A stretch of 64,000 nt of DNA from the NCBI RefSeq assembly GCF_023554105.1, contig NZ_JAMJWE010000011.1:62001-126000 (forward strand), in the 5' to 3' direction. Source of the DNA: Brucella sp. 21LCYQ03. Its GTDB lineage: Bacteria > Pseudomonadota > Alphaproteobacteria > Rhizobiales > Rhizobiaceae. The position numbers and the translations under genes were made by a program. This document shows positions 17,925-27,024 of the stretch, in pieces. Under the pieces are notes generated by a model. It saw only the letters and a program-made list of their open reading frames with translations, was not told the DNA's origin and ran no database searches. Positions within the stretch are counted from its first letter, which is position 1. Each line of letters opens with the position of its first letter.

Positions 17925-18998
17925 TCAGAACTTGCTTCCGTTCGTTGGATTTTCAGTTTTGAGTGGGCGGACGCTGCCACGCAGGATTAGTGGCGTGTCG
18001 ATCATTACCATCTGCGGTGGTGCATTTGGCGCACTTTGCCGCTCATCGAGCATACGAATAATTTCTGCGGATAGGCGCTCTGCATTCTGATCAAATGTTG
18101 TGAGGCGATAGGCGCCCCAGCGCGCTTCGGTGACATTATCAAAGCCAATGACGGAAAGATCGTCAGGTATCGAGAGATTGAAGACGTCGCGCGCGCAATC
18201 AATCAGCCCAAAGGCCATCAGATCATTGACGCAGAACACCGCTTCAACACGATCCCGTTCGCTCAGCAAGAGTGACGCCGCAGCGAATCCGCCATCATAA
18301 TCGGTCAGTTCGCCACGTTGTACGCTCACATCAAGGCCAAAGCTTTTGGCCCGCGCTATATAGGCTTCTTCGCGCTCCAGAAGATTGGGACTGCGGACAT
18401 TGGATGTAACCAACCCCAGCCGTTTCATGCCGCGAGCAGCAAAAACATCAACTGCCGTTTCTGCTGCTTGTTTGTTGTTGATGCGAATATGGTCTGGGCC
18501 GTCTTCGTTGCGGCCTACAACGATCAGAGTTTGGCCATTGCGCTGTGCCAGTTCGACAAAGGATGATGACGGCATCCCAGAGAGAACAACTGTCGCTTCG
18601 GCTCTGTAGCGCAGCAAGGTCTGGTGTGCGGCAGAAAGGTTTTCACCGTGTTGTCCGGTCGGGATGAGAACGGGAACGCTACCACGCGCAGTCAACCGAC
18701 GGGACAGAGCAGCTATCTGCCGCGAGCGGAAGGGGCTTGCGGGATCTGCCGCGATCATACCGACAATGCGGCTGCGGTTGGCGAGCAAACCGCGCGCCAG
18801 ATCATTGACCTGATAGCCGAGCTTTTCCGCCGCTTTCAGCACCTTTTCTCGCGTATTAGGCGAAACGCTTGCGCCGGGTGTGAAGGTGCGCGAGACCGCC
18901 GAGCGAGATACGCCAGCCTCTACAGCAACTTCATGTGCACTGATAAAGCGCGGTTGGTTTTCGGGAAGGTCTTCCTGAAAACGATCTTTGTCGGCCAT
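17925..18998 (-). CDS. LacI-family transcriptional repressor
   Basis: 357 residues. The N-terminal helix-turn-helix and hinge (residues about 17-70) read ISAHEVAVEAGVSRSAVSRTFTPGASVSPNTREKVLKAAEKLGYQVNDLARGL. A periplasmic-binding-protein-like effector domain follows, with IVGMIAADPASPF, VEAVFCVNDLMAFGLID and VIGFDNV. It sits two bases after the second permease gene of an ABC importer and directly before the 2H phosphoesterase, so it is likely a local regulator. Three related dyads upstream of the importer genes (21995, 23157, 23306) are its candidate operators. Confidence 0.92.
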   Translation of the reverse strand: MADKDRFQEDLPENQPRFISAHEVAVEAGVSRSAVSRTFTPGASVSPNTREKVLKAAEKLGYQVNDLARGLLANRSRIVGMIAADPASPFRSRQIAALSRRLTARGSVPVLIPTGQHGENLSAAHQTLLRYRAEATVVLSGMPSSSFVELAQRNGQTLIVVGRNEDGPDHIRINNKQAAETAVDVFAARGMKRLGLVTSNVRSPNLLEREEAYIARAKSFGLDVSVQRGELTDYDGGFAAASLLLSERDRVEAVFCVNDLMAFGLIDCARDVFNLSIPDDLSVIGFDNVTEARWGAYRLTTFDQNAERLSAEIIRMLDERQSAPNAPPQMVMIDTPLILRGSVRPLKTENPTNGSKF

Positions 18999-19000
18999 AA

Positions 19001-19813
19001 TTATCGACCCACTTTCGAGAGAACATCGGCGCGCAGGAAGCGCTCGACAACAAACATAAATGCAATGGACGGTACCAGCAGGATCAGCGCACTGATCGAC
19101 GCGATCTGATAGTTTCCACCCGAGCTTGCTGTATAGAGCATCAGCGGCAATGTTGTAATGTCAGGTGCGCCCACAAAATATGTCCCGGTGAATTCATCCA
19201 GTGATTCAAGGAACACAAAGATTGCGCTTGCAAGCAGTCCCGGAGCGGCGATTGGCAGCGTGATATGGAAGAATGTCTTTAGTGCCGATGCCCCCATCGA
19301 GCGGGCTGCTTCTTCCAGTTCGCGATCAATTGCCGAGAAGGCTGCGGTTGCAATCCAAACGGCATAAACGAGGCCATGCGTGACATGCACCAGCACAACG
19401 CCTGCGATAGTTCCGTTGAGCCTCAATGAATAGAACATCTGCGCGATATTCACATAGACAGGCAGGTTTGGAAAAGCCTGCGGGATCAGCAGTGTAAGCA
19501 GGATCAGGCCGCGAAACGGCAGTTTCAGACGGGCCAGCGCATAGCCTGCCGGAATAGCCAGTCCCAGAGAAACAACAACTGTCAGGCTGGCAATGATGAC
19601 GCTCGTTGTCAGCGATGACAGAGCATTGCCGCGCTCTGAGAAAACATTTTTCCAAAAGGAAAAGCCATATTGCAGTGGTAAAGTGTGCGGGAAATACCAG
19701 CGTTCTGCAACAGCCCAGAGAAGAAGATTTGCCAACGGTCCGAAGATTGCAAAGGCCAGGAGACCAAGCACAATGCCGCGCGGTATCCAGCGCCAGTCAA
19801 AAGCGTTTGTCAT
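19001..19813 (-). CDS. ABC transporter permease (PotC/family-1 type)
   Basis: 270 residues (MTNAFDWRWIPRG...) with six predicted membrane helices. The EAA loop ELEEAARSMGASALKTFFHITLPIAAPG is the ATPase contact. Its ATG overlaps the upstream permease stop as TGATG. A frame reaching 39 bases further runs into that permease and was rejected. It forms the channel with the adjacent permease. The substrate is not evident. Confidence 0.88.
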   Translation of the reverse strand: MTNAFDWRWIPRGIVLGLLAFAIFGPLANLLLWAVAERWYFPHTLPLQYGFSFWKNVFSERGNALSSLTTSVIIASLTVVVSLGLAIPAGYALARLKLPFRGLILLTLLIPQAFPNLPVYVNIAQMFYSLRLNGTIAGVVLVHVTHGLVYAVWIATAAFSAIDRELEEAARSMGASALKTFFHITLPIAAPGLLASAIFVFLESLDEFTGTYFVGAPDITTLPLMLYTASSGGNYQIASISALILLVPSIAFMFVVERFLRADVLSKVGR

Positions 19814-20634
19814 CAGCCGTGCTCCTTCATGGTTTGGCGGAGGTAAACCCATGCAACCAGACTGGTCATCAGGAGCGAAATCGTTCCGAGTGCGTTGGCA
19901 ACGCCATAATCGCCATAGGCATTGATGCGGAAGGCCATATTGGCAGTAATCATTGTTGGCGATTGCGCGTTAATCATTAATGGCACTGAGAGTACCGACA
20001 TCATGGTGACAAAGCTCAGGATCAGGCCGACAAGCAATGTCGGGCGTACTTGCGGCAATATGATTTCGATCAGAATGCGCAGGCGTCCGGCACCGAGATT
20101 GCGGGCGGATTCAATGGTGCTGCGGTCAATTGATGCCATGGCACCAGCCAGAAGCAATGTGACGAAAGGCGTCTGTTTCCAGACAAAGGCAATGACGATG
20201 CCGCGCCAGTCGAGAAAGCTCATTGCCTGAAGCGGGGATAATGCGCCGCTTTCAATCAGCAGGCTGTTCATCAGGCCATTTTTGGCGAGAAATGTACGCA
20301 ATATCTGGCCGACCACAATGAATGGAATGAACAGGGGCCAGCGATAGAGCCAGCGCAGGACTGTTACTGCGCGCTGATTGGATCCAAGCGTCAGATAGCC
20401 GCCAATCGCGATAGCGAATAGAGCAATCAGCGCGGACGAGAGAGTGACAATCACAAAGGTGAAAAGCATATCATTTGAGTAAAGCTCAAATGCTTTGGTG
20501 AAATTGCCAAAGCCCCAGTCTTCACCAACATGAAATGCACCGGTTATCGCGCCGAAAAGTGGAACGATAAACAGCAACAGCACAATGGCAAGGGCCGGTG
20601 CGACCAGCAAAAAGCCTGTCATTCTCTGTGACAT
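19813..20634 (-). CDS. ABC transporter permease (PotB/family-1 type)
   Basis: 273 residues with six membrane segments, starting MSQRMTGFLLVAPALAIVLLLF. The EAA loop reads STIESARNLGAGRLRILIEIILPQVRP. It resembles permeases of polyamine, iron or phosphonate importers. It sits between the binding-protein gene (64 bases upstream) and the second permease, which it overlaps by one base. Confidence 0.88.
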   Translation of the reverse strand: MSQRMTGFLLVAPALAIVLLLFIVPLFGAITGAFHVGEDWGFGNFTKAFELYSNDMLFTFVIVTLSSALIALFAIAIGGYLTLGSNQRAVTVLRWLYRWPLFIPFIVVGQILRTFLAKNGLMNSLLIESGALSPLQAMSFLDWRGIVIAFVWKQTPFVTLLLAGAMASIDRSTIESARNLGAGRLRILIEIILPQVRPTLLVGLILSFVTMMSVLSVPLMINAQSPTMITANMAFRINAYGDYGVANALGTISLLMTSLVAWVYLRQTMKEHG

Positions 20635-20698
20635 GGATATTCCCCGAATAATGAATTATCGACCGGGCGCGCTTTCACGCACCCGGTCTATGCAGCAA

Positions 20699-21832
20699 TT
20701 AGTTGCCGACCTGACGTTCGTAGGCTTCCAGAATTGCCTTGTTGTATGGCGCGATTGGGAAGGGCTTGCCATAGTTGGCTAGTTCTTCAGGCGAAATATC
20801 CGTGAAGAGCTTGTTCCACGTATCAGCATTGAGTTCTGCCTTGACGTGATCGGCATCGATGCCCGGATACCAGTTAAAGCGCTCAACGATGCCTTCAGCC
20901 TGAACTTTCGGGCTGGTGGCAAGCGCTACAAACTTCTCAGCGAGTTCCTTATTGGCGCTCTTTTCTGGAATGACATAATGCATCGGCTGACCCGGCATGC
21001 CCGGCGAAGGCAGAACGAGCTTCATTTCCGGCGGGAGCTGGCCGTTGGCCTTCCAAGAATAGAACATATCAACCCAGACTGGCCCCATCGCGATTTCACC
21101 ACGGCTCAGCATGTCGAGTGTTCCGGCATTGCCCGGTGTCAATGTTGCGTTGGTGGTGAAATCCTTGAGCGAGGCAAAAGCCTTGTCCCAGTTTTTCGCT
21201 TCACCTTCTTCAAACGGGCCTTTCATCAGCTTGTCGGAATCGCCGCCGTAAGCATAGATCCAGCCCATAACGAAGCTCACGCCCGATGCGCCACCCTTGA
21301 TGCCGTTATAGCCGAACTGCTTTGGGTTTTCCTTGGCCCATGTGACCAGCTCATCGTAGCTCTTTGGTGGATTGGCAACGAGAGCCGGGTTGTAGGCAAG
21401 CGCCGTCTGGCTGTTGAACATTGGCATAACGTAGCCATCAACATTGGTGCCGAGCGCCATTTTAGCATTGTCGCGTGTAACGAGCTTGCCACTGTCGATT
21501 TTGCCGCGATAATTTTCGAGAAACTTCTTTTCGACCATTGGACCAGCAAATTTCTCATGGACGACTGCAACATCTGCGTCCCACTTTTCAACGCCAGCTT
21601 TTGACTGTGCTTCGAAGCGTTCGAGAATCTTCTGTGAACCGGCGTCGCCCGGACCGGTGCCGACAACACGAACCGTTGTGCCCGGATTTTCTTTCTCGAA
21701 CAATGGACCGAGATATTCGTTCACATAGTCGACCATGTTTTGATCGCCAGCTGTCAGAACGGTCAGTTCTTGCGCTGCCGCTGGTGACGCCGTGAGGCCA
21801 AGAATGAGCGCTGTTTTAAGGATTGTTTTCAT
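20699..21832 (-). CDS. ABC transporter periplasmic solute-binding protein (family 1)
   Basis: 377 residues with a Sec signal peptide (MKTILKTALILGLTASPAAAQ) and a PotD/family-1 fold (ELTVLTAGDQNMVDYVNEYLGPLFEKENPG, then ALAYNPALVANPPKSYDELVTWAKENP). AGGATTTATTCG precedes the ATG. A frame starting about 100 bases earlier is not protein-like. The intergenic stretch before it (21833-22040) carries one dyad of the putative LacI operator family. The ligand is unknown; LacI control hints at a sugar-like compound, the 2H phosphoesterase at a phosphodiester. Confidence 0.88.
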   Translation of the reverse strand: MKTILKTALILGLTASPAAAQELTVLTAGDQNMVDYVNEYLGPLFEKENPGTTVRVVGTGPGDAGSQKILERFEAQSKAGVEKWDADVAVVHEKFAGPMVEKKFLENYRGKIDSGKLVTRDNAKMALGTNVDGYVMPMFNSQTALAYNPALVANPPKSYDELVTWAKENPKQFGYNGIKGGASGVSFVMGWIYAYGGDSDKLMKGPFEEGEAKNWDKAFASLKDFTTNATLTPGNAGTLDMLSRGEIAMGPVWVDMFYSWKANGQLPPEMKLVLPSPGMPGQPMHYVIPEKSANKELAEKFVALATSPKVQAEGIVERFNWYPGIDADHVKAELNADTWNKLFTDISPEELANYGKPFPIAPYNKAILEAYERQVGN

Positions 21833-21994
21833 CGAATAAATCCTGCTTTTTATCCGCTTAGCGGAAGGTTTCGACGGATGATTAGTATGTATCAGTGGAT
21901 GCGTGATCGGGAATTTTTGAGCGTTTGAGGGCATTTGACAGCCCGCAATTCTGTGTTGATCTGCTATGCCTGCTGCGATTGGCTTGGTTTAAAA

Positions 21995-22008
21995 TGCACA
22001 GGTGTGCA
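21995..22008. promoter_or_regulatory. Candidate LacI-family operator, site 1
   Basis: Perfect dyad TGCACA-GG-TGTGCA between the ATPase stop and the binding-protein start, 163 bases before the latter. The same motif recurs twice upstream of the ATPase gene. Assignment to the LacI protein of this operon is inferred. Confidence 0.5.
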
Positions 22009-22040
22009 CAGAAAAATGAAAGCTGTTTGAGCTAAGCAGA

Positions 22041-23114
22041 TTATTTGTCGAACAGGAAAAGTGACTGTTCTGGAATACGTATTTCAACCTGAGATCCGGG
22101 TTGATGGCTTTCGTGCGTATCGACCAAAAGATGTTTTCCGCCGACATTTACCATGTGACGCCAGAGGCCACCGGGATAGCTTGTCTGATCGACTGTTCCT
22201 GACAGAATAAGTTCTGGTACTGTGGTGGAAACGGGCGTGCCCGGATTGGTCAGCTTTGCAGCTTCGCTACGGAAACGGGCAGTTGCAATGCCGTCTGACA
22301 GATTGCGGCGGCCAGCGGGAATTGTGCTTGCTTTGTTATGTGGCCCGGCTGCAATTTCAATTCGATCAGCCGTCACGCTTATCGGCAACTCAACATTGTT
22401 TTCGGCGCCCATGAAGGCTGCAACAAAATCAGATGCCGGATGATTATAGACCTCTTCAGGTGCGCCAGCTTGTGCGACTTCACCATTATTGAGGATCACG
22501 ATGCGATCAGCCATGACCATGGCTTCTTCTCTGTCATGGGTCACATGAACCGCCGTGATGCCAAGCCGGCGCTGCAAAGCGCAAATTTCATGACGAACAG
22601 AGAGACGAATGCGAGCATCGAGATTGGATAGCGGTTCATCGAGCAGCAGAATATCTGGCTCAATTGCCAGCGCACGGCCAAGGGCTACGCGTTGGCGCTG
22701 ACCACCGGAAAGGGCGGCTGGTTTCCGATCAAGCAGCGCATCAAGCCCTAACAACCGCGCAACTTCTTGGGTTTTGCTGCGGATTGTATCTTTTGCTGTG
22801 CCGCGAATGCGCAGTCCATAACCGATGTTTTGCGCCACTGTCATATGTGGCCAGAGCGCATAGGATTGGAACACCAAGGCCATGCCGCGCTTATCAGGTG
22901 GCAGGCGGGTGACATCTTTTCCTCCGACGCGAATTGCACCTTCGCTCGGTGTATTGAAACCCGCGATGGCGCGCAGCAAGGTGGTTTTGCCACAGCCCGA
23001 CGAGCCAAGCAGCGCTACGAATTCACCCTTCTTAACCGAAAGGTCTACACCTTTAAGAATCTCATTGTTGCCATAGCGAACGCGTGCATCCGCTACCTCC
23101 AAAAACGCAGGCAT
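22041..23114 (-). CDS. ABC transporter ATP-binding protein (PotA/MalK-like)
   Basis: 357 residues (MPAFLEVADARVRYG...). It has Walker A GSSGCGKTT, Q-loop VFQSYALWPHMT, signature LSGGQRQR, Walker [16 protein letters not shown] and switch VTHDREEAM. A C-terminal TOBE domain of about 120 residues follows. The ATG has a strong GGGGAGGAT site, so the longer frame to 23186 was rejected. It is the first gene of the six-gene group ATPase, binding protein, permease, permease, LacI, 2H phosphoesterase. A gap of 208 bases to the binding protein may hold a second promoter. Confidence 0.9.
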   Translation of the reverse strand: MPAFLEVADARVRYGNNEILKGVDLSVKKGEFVALLGSSGCGKTTLLRAIAGFNTPSEGAIRVGGKDVTRLPPDKRGMALVFQSYALWPHMTVAQNIGYGLRIRGTAKDTIRSKTQEVARLLGLDALLDRKPAALSGGQRQRVALGRALAIEPDILLLDEPLSNLDARIRLSVRHEICALQRRLGITAVHVTHDREEAMVMADRIVILNNGEVAQAGAPEEVYNHPASDFVAAFMGAENNVELPISVTADRIEIAAGPHNKASTIPAGRRNLSDGIATARFRSEAAKLTNPGTPVSTTVPELILSGTVDQTSYPGGLWRHMVNVGGKHLLVDTHESHQPGSQVEIRIPEQSLFLFDK

Positions 23115-23156
23115 TTGCGTATCCTCCCCAGGATCGACGGCCGGTTTTATTTTTTC

Positions 23157-23170
23157 TGCACAGCCGTGCA
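23157..23170. promoter_or_regulatory. Candidate LacI-family operator, site 2
   Basis: TGCACA-GC-CGTGCA, one mismatch from a perfect dyad, 43 bases before the ATPase start, where it could block transcription. Confidence 0.45.
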
Positions 23171-23305
23171 ATTGGGATTGAAGCATTTTTATTTTACCTC
23201 GACAAGCAACAATTTTAATGCGCTGAGAATTCGGGAGCAGTTTTGATGTGCTGCCTGTTGTTGTCGTTATCTATCGAGGATTTATAACAGCCATATGACT
23301 GATGC

Positions 23306-23319
23306 TGCGCAGCTGTGCA
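23306..23319. promoter_or_regulatory. Candidate LacI-family operator, site 3
   Basis: TGCGCA-GC-TGTGCA, one mismatch from a perfect dyad, about 190 bases before the ATPase start and 149 bases from site 2. Paired operators at such spacing suit looping by a tetrameric LacI protein. Confidence 0.45.
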
Positions 23320-23350
23320 AAAACGTGGACAGCTTTGCAAAGCTGTCCAC
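23319..23350 (-). terminator. Strong terminator downstream of the sit operon
   Basis: A perfect 26-base palindrome (23325-23350, arms GTGGACAGCTTTG and its complement). On the minus strand it is followed by CGTTTTTG. It is 51 bases after the stop of the last sit gene and would insulate it from the LacI-controlled importer. Confidence 0.75.
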
Positions 23351-23401
23351 GCTGCACGCAAGCTGTTCCGACACGAAAGGACAGCTTACTTGGTAAATTA
23401 A

Positions 23402-24256
23402 TCAAGCACTTTCAGGCTCATGCTGTGCTTCTGTCTTTGCTGTGCGCCACGATGAAAACAGGAAAGCTGCAATGAATATGCCCGTCATGAGCAGAACGAT
23501 TGTTGGTGCTGGTGCACTATCGATGAAGAATGACAGATAAACGCCCATGAACGACGAGAATACCGCAACGATAACAGCGACAATCATCATGCTGCTGAAC
23601 CGGCGCGTGAGCAGGAATGCAATTGCTCCCGGCGCGATCAGCATGGCGATTGCGAGGATGATTCCAACCGCTTTCAGAACACCGACGATGGTGAGTGAGA
23701 TCAGGCAGAGCAGCCCATAGTGCAAAAGTCGTACAGGCAATCCGACGGCACGCGCTTGGGCCGGATCAAATGCGTGAAGTAGAAAGTCGCGCCATTTTAT
23801 AATCAGTACACCGGCGGTCACAGCGGCGATAATTGCGGTCTCGATAAGATCGCCCGTGTTGATGCCCAGAATGTCTCCAAACAGGATGTGATCAAGGTGA
23901 ACTTCTGCGCGCACGGAAACATAAAGCACAAGTCCTAGCCCAAACATGCCTGAGAAGACGATTCCCATGACAGTATCTTGCTTGATACGGCTGTTTTCTT
24001 TGAGAAAACCGGTAGCCAGTGCGCAGACCATACCGGCGACAAAGGCTCCAATTCCAAACGGTAGGCCGACCATATAGGCAATCACAACGCCCGGTAGCAC
24101 CGCATGGCTGATAGCATCGCCCATTAGCGACCAACCCTTGAGCACCAAAAAACAAGAGAGCAGGCCAGTTGGAATGGCAATCAACACTGACGCAATCAGC
24201 GCATAGACCATGAAGTCAAATTGAAATGGCATCAAAAGCATTTCGGGAAAGCTCAT
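23402..24256 (-). CDS. sitD: Manganese/iron ABC transporter permease (SitD type)
   Basis: 284 residues of an ABC-3 family (ZnuB/MntB/SitCD) inner-membrane permease. Family signatures are VLKGWSLMGDAISHAVLPGVVIAY, FLKENSRIKQDTVMGIVFSG, FAFDP-like HAFDPAQARAVGLP and GIILAIAMLIAPGAIAFLL. Its start overlaps the preceding permease by four bases (ATGA), so translation is coupled. It is the last gene of the operon and is followed by a strong terminator. Metal preference is inferred from the upstream operator and from closeness to SitABCD/YfeABCD. Confidence 0.9.
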   Translation of the reverse strand: MSFPEMLLMPFQFDFMVYALIASVLIAIPTGLLSCFLVLKGWSLMGDAISHAVLPGVVIAYMVGLPFGIGAFVAGMVCALATGFLKENSRIKQDTVMGIVFSGMFGLGLVLYVSVRAEVHLDHILFGDILGINTGDLIETAIIAAVTAGVLIIKWRDFLLHAFDPAQARAVGLPVRLLHYGLLCLISLTIVGVLKAVGIILAIAMLIAPGAIAFLLTRRFSSMMIVAVIVAVFSSFMGVYLSFFIDSAPAPTIVLLMTGIFIAAFLFSSWRTAKTEAQHEPESA

Positions 24257-25113
24257 AGCTCAACCTCCTGCAATGCTTTGGCTGCGCGCCTACGTGCTGC
24301 AAGCATGCCATGCTTGGGTGCCAGAAAAAATACAGTGAGAAACACCAGCGTTTGTAGCACAACAATAATGCCGCCTGTGGCGCCGTCCATGAAATAGCTG
24401 ACATAAGCGCCAATGAAGCTTGTTAGCGCACCAATGAGCACAGCAATCCACAGAAGCCGTGAAAAGCGATCTGTAAGCAAGTACGCAGTCGCGCCCGGCG
24501 TCACCACCATGCAGATGACGAGAAACGCGCCTACTGTCTGCATTGCAGCAACCGTCGATGCTGAAAGCAGTGTGAAGAACATGATTTTCAGCGCGGTTGG
24601 TTTTAAGCCGATGGAACGCGCATGGCTTTCATCGAAAAACACCACCATCAGGTCTTTCCATTTCAGCAAAAGCAGAGCGAGCGATACGAAGCCGATGATC
24701 GCCAATTGCAGAATATCGCCGGGCGTGATCGCGAGAATGTTGCCCAGCACGATGGTCTGAATGCTGATTGAGGTTGGCCGCAGCGAAATCATGAACAGGC
24801 CAAGACCGAAGAAGGCCGTGAAAATTAGCCCGATAATCGCATCTTCTTTGAGCTTTGTGCGCTGATTGAGAAACAGCATTGCAGCTGCGGCAAGTCCACC
24901 CGAAAAGAATGCCCCGATAGAAAATGGCAGGCCCAGCATATAAGCACCTGCGACGCCTGGCACGATGGAGTGGGAGAGGGCGTCACCAATGAGCGACCAG
25001 CCCTTGAGCATCAGATAGGCTGAGAGAAATGCACAAACACCACCGACGAGAGCGGAAACCCACATGGCATTGAGCATATATCCATAAGAAAACGGTTCGA
25101 GCAGCACGGACAT
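24253..25113 (-). CDS. sitC: Manganese/iron ABC transporter permease (SitC type)
   Basis: 286 residues, a paralogue of the next permease. It carries the same ABC-3 signatures: LMLKGWSLIGDALSHSIVPGVAGAY, QRTKLKEDAIIGLIFTAFFGLG, FFDESHARSIGLKP and GAFLVICMVVTPGATAYLLTDRF. Two different ABC-3 permeases in one operon mark SitABCD/YfeABCD systems, whereas ZnuABC has one. Its ATG shares one base with the ATPase stop (TAATG). Confidence 0.9.
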   Translation of the reverse strand: MSVLLEPFSYGYMLNAMWVSALVGGVCAFLSAYLMLKGWSLIGDALSHSIVPGVAGAYMLGLPFSIGAFFSGGLAAAAMLFLNQRTKLKEDAIIGLIFTAFFGLGLFMISLRPTSISIQTIVLGNILAITPGDILQLAIIGFVSLALLLLKWKDLMVVFFDESHARSIGLKPTALKIMFFTLLSASTVAAMQTVGAFLVICMVVTPGATAYLLTDRFSRLLWIAVLIGALTSFIGAYVSYFMDGATGGIIVVLQTLVFLTVFFLAPKHGMLAARRRAAKALQEVEL

Positions 25114-26000
25114 TAATTCTGCCCTTCCTGTTTATGCTCATAAAGCACAAAGGGGCGTTCATCGTCTGTTATCACGCCAATGGCTGATCGATTCTTGCTG
25201 GTCTTCTCATCGAGGATAAGGTGGCGCAAGACGCCTCCGAAAGCTTTTTCGAGGTTTGCTTGCGTGAAAATGTCTTCCGTTAAACCGTGAGCAAGCACTG
25301 TATTCTTAACAAGAACGGTGCGGTCGCAGAACTCAGGCACGCTGCCGAGATTGTGCGTTGAAACCAGCATAACTCGGCCCTCATCGCGAAGGCCGCGCAG
25401 AAGGGTTACGATTGCTTCCTCAGTCTTAACATCTACCCCCGTAAAAGGCTCATCAAGGAGGATGACTTGCGCATCCTGTGCAAGCGCGCGAGCTAGAAAT
25501 ACGCGCTTTTTCTGGCCACCCGATAGCTCGCCGATCTGCCGCTTGCGAAAATCGAGCATGTTGACGCGACTCAAAGCCTTTTCAACCGCTTCGTGATCGG
25601 CGCGACGTGCAATGCGCATCATGCCCATATGCCCATAGCGCCCCATCATGACGACGTCTTCGACCAGAACAGGAAAATTCCAGTCAACCTCTTCGCTCTG
25701 CGGAACATAAGCGACGAGGTTTTTCTTCAATGCCTGCTTAACCGACTGTCCCAGAATAGAAATATCGCCCTTCGCGAGATGGACAAAGCCCATAATCGCC
25801 TTGAAAAGCGTCGATTTACCGGAGCCGTTTACACCTACAAGCGCAGTGATTGTCCCCGTTGGTATTTCAAAGCTGGCGTTGCGCAGTGCTGTATGGCCGT
25901 TGCGGTATGTGACAGTCGCATTTTTCACGCTCAAGCCTTGAGCCGCGCTTTGATTAAGCGCGGCTTGCTCCTGAGTGTTGTAATTTATTGGAGCATTCAT
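25113..26000 (-). CDS. sitB: Manganese/iron ABC transporter ATP-binding protein (SitB type)
   Basis: 295 residues. Walker [34 protein letters not shown] (a strong SitB/YfeB signature), signature LSGGQKKR, Walker [13 protein letters not shown] and switch VSTHN are all present. The N-terminal 25 residues and C-terminal 35 residues extend beyond the core ATPase. The start overlaps the binding-protein gene by four bases (ATGA). Confidence 0.92.
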   Translation of the reverse strand: MNAPINYNTQEQAALNQSAAQGLSVKNATVTYRNGHTALRNASFEIPTGTITALVGVNGSGKSTLFKAIMGFVHLAKGDISILGQSVKQALKKNLVAYVPQSEEVDWNFPVLVEDVVMMGRYGHMGMMRIARRADHEAVEKALSRVNMLDFRKRQIGELSGGQKKRVFLARALAQDAQVILLDEPFTGVDVKTEEAIVTLLRGLRDEGRVMLVSTHNLGSVPEFCDRTVLVKNTVLAHGLTEDIFTQANLEKAFGGVLRHLILDEKTSKNRSAIGVITDDERPFVLYEHKQEGQN

Positions 26001-26902
26001 TGTTTAAGGCCTTTGGCGATCGTGTCCGAAGTGACTTTCAGAAGATCAATATAGGTCGGAACTGGGCCGTCTGCTTCAGAAAGTGAATCGACATAGAGAA
26101 CGCCACCGTATTTCGCGCCGGTTTCGCGTGCGACTTGTTCTGCTGGAGCTGCTGAAACGGTGCTTTCCGAGAAAACGGCTGTGATGTTATTGGCTCGAAC
26201 AGCATCAATCACTTTGCGCACCTGCTGAGGAGTGCCCTGCTGGTCGGCATTGATTGGCCAGAGGTAAAGCTCTTTCAGATCAAAATCGCGCGCGAGGTAG
26301 GAGAAGGCACCTTCACTCGTCACAAGCCAGCGTTTATCAGCGGGAATCGTTGTGAACTCAGCTTTAATGGGATCAATGGTTGCTTTGATTTCAGCTTTGT
26401 ATTTTTCGGCGTTCGTTTTGTAAGTGTCAGCATTGTCCGGGTCATATTTCACGAACGCATCGCGAATATTGTCGACGTAAATGAGTGCAGAGGTCGGGGA
26501 CATCCACGCATGGGGATTTGGTTTGCCGCTGTAAGGACCTTCGGTGATTCCCATCGGAACGACTCCGTCGCTCACCACCACACTTGGAACGTTCTTGATG
26601 CGTGAGAAGAATTTCTCGAACCAGAGCTCAAGGTTGAGTCCATTCCAGAGGATGAGATCTGCACCTTGTGCTTTGATGAGATCGCCAGGGGTAGGTTGAT
26701 ATTCGTGGATTTCAGCACCCGGTTTGGTGATCGATTCAACCGTTGCAGCATCGCCAGCAATATTCCGAGCGATGTCAGCGATGACTGTGAATGTTGTAAC
26801 GGCTTTGAATTGGTCGCTCGCAATAGCAACGCCCGACGTGAGCGACGCCACTAAGCTTATTATTAGTCCCGCCATGAAACTGCGATATGTCTGTCTGCGC
26901 AA
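25997..26902 (-). CDS. sitA: Manganese/iron periplasmic binding protein (SitA type)
   Basis: About 301 residues from a TTG start that follows GGGAGAGAACA. This gives a signal peptide beginning [20 protein letters not shown]. An ATG 27 bases downstream is the conservative alternative, and a frame reaching 27073 runs into the operator. The mature protein is a cluster A-I metal-binding protein: [20 protein letters not shown] and NPHAWMSP supply two metal-binding histidines, and [14 protein letters not shown] plus FSESTVSA supply the acidic ligands. There is no long His-rich loop, which argues against a zinc-specific ZnuA. Confidence 0.9.
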   Translation of the reverse strand: MRRQTYRSFMAGLIISLVASLTSGVAIASDQFKAVTTFTVIADIARNIAGDAATVESITKPGAEIHEYQPTPGDLIKAQGADLILWNGLNLELWFEKFFSRIKNVPSVVVSDGVVPMGITEGPYSGKPNPHAWMSPTSALIYVDNIRDAFVKYDPDNADTYKTNAEKYKAEIKATIDPIKAEFTTIPADKRWLVTSEGAFSYLARDFDLKELYLWPINADQQGTPQQVRKVIDAVRANNITAVFSESTVSAAPAEQVARETGAKYGGVLYVDSLSEADGPVPTYIDLLKVTSDTIAKGLKQ

Positions 26903-27024
26903 TGTTCTCTCCCATATACATATGCCGAACCTGTAAACGTTTTTCACATTATGTTCGCGAGTGCCACAGTTCACAAAGTAACTACTCTTGTTGCGAATAA
27001 TTGGCATTTGCATAAACCAAACTA

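Noticed and set aside
23402-26902. ZnuABC zinc importer
   Set aside because: Two different ABC-3 permeases, no His-rich loop in the binding protein, and a Mur-type operator favour SitABCD. Zinc transport cannot be fully excluded.
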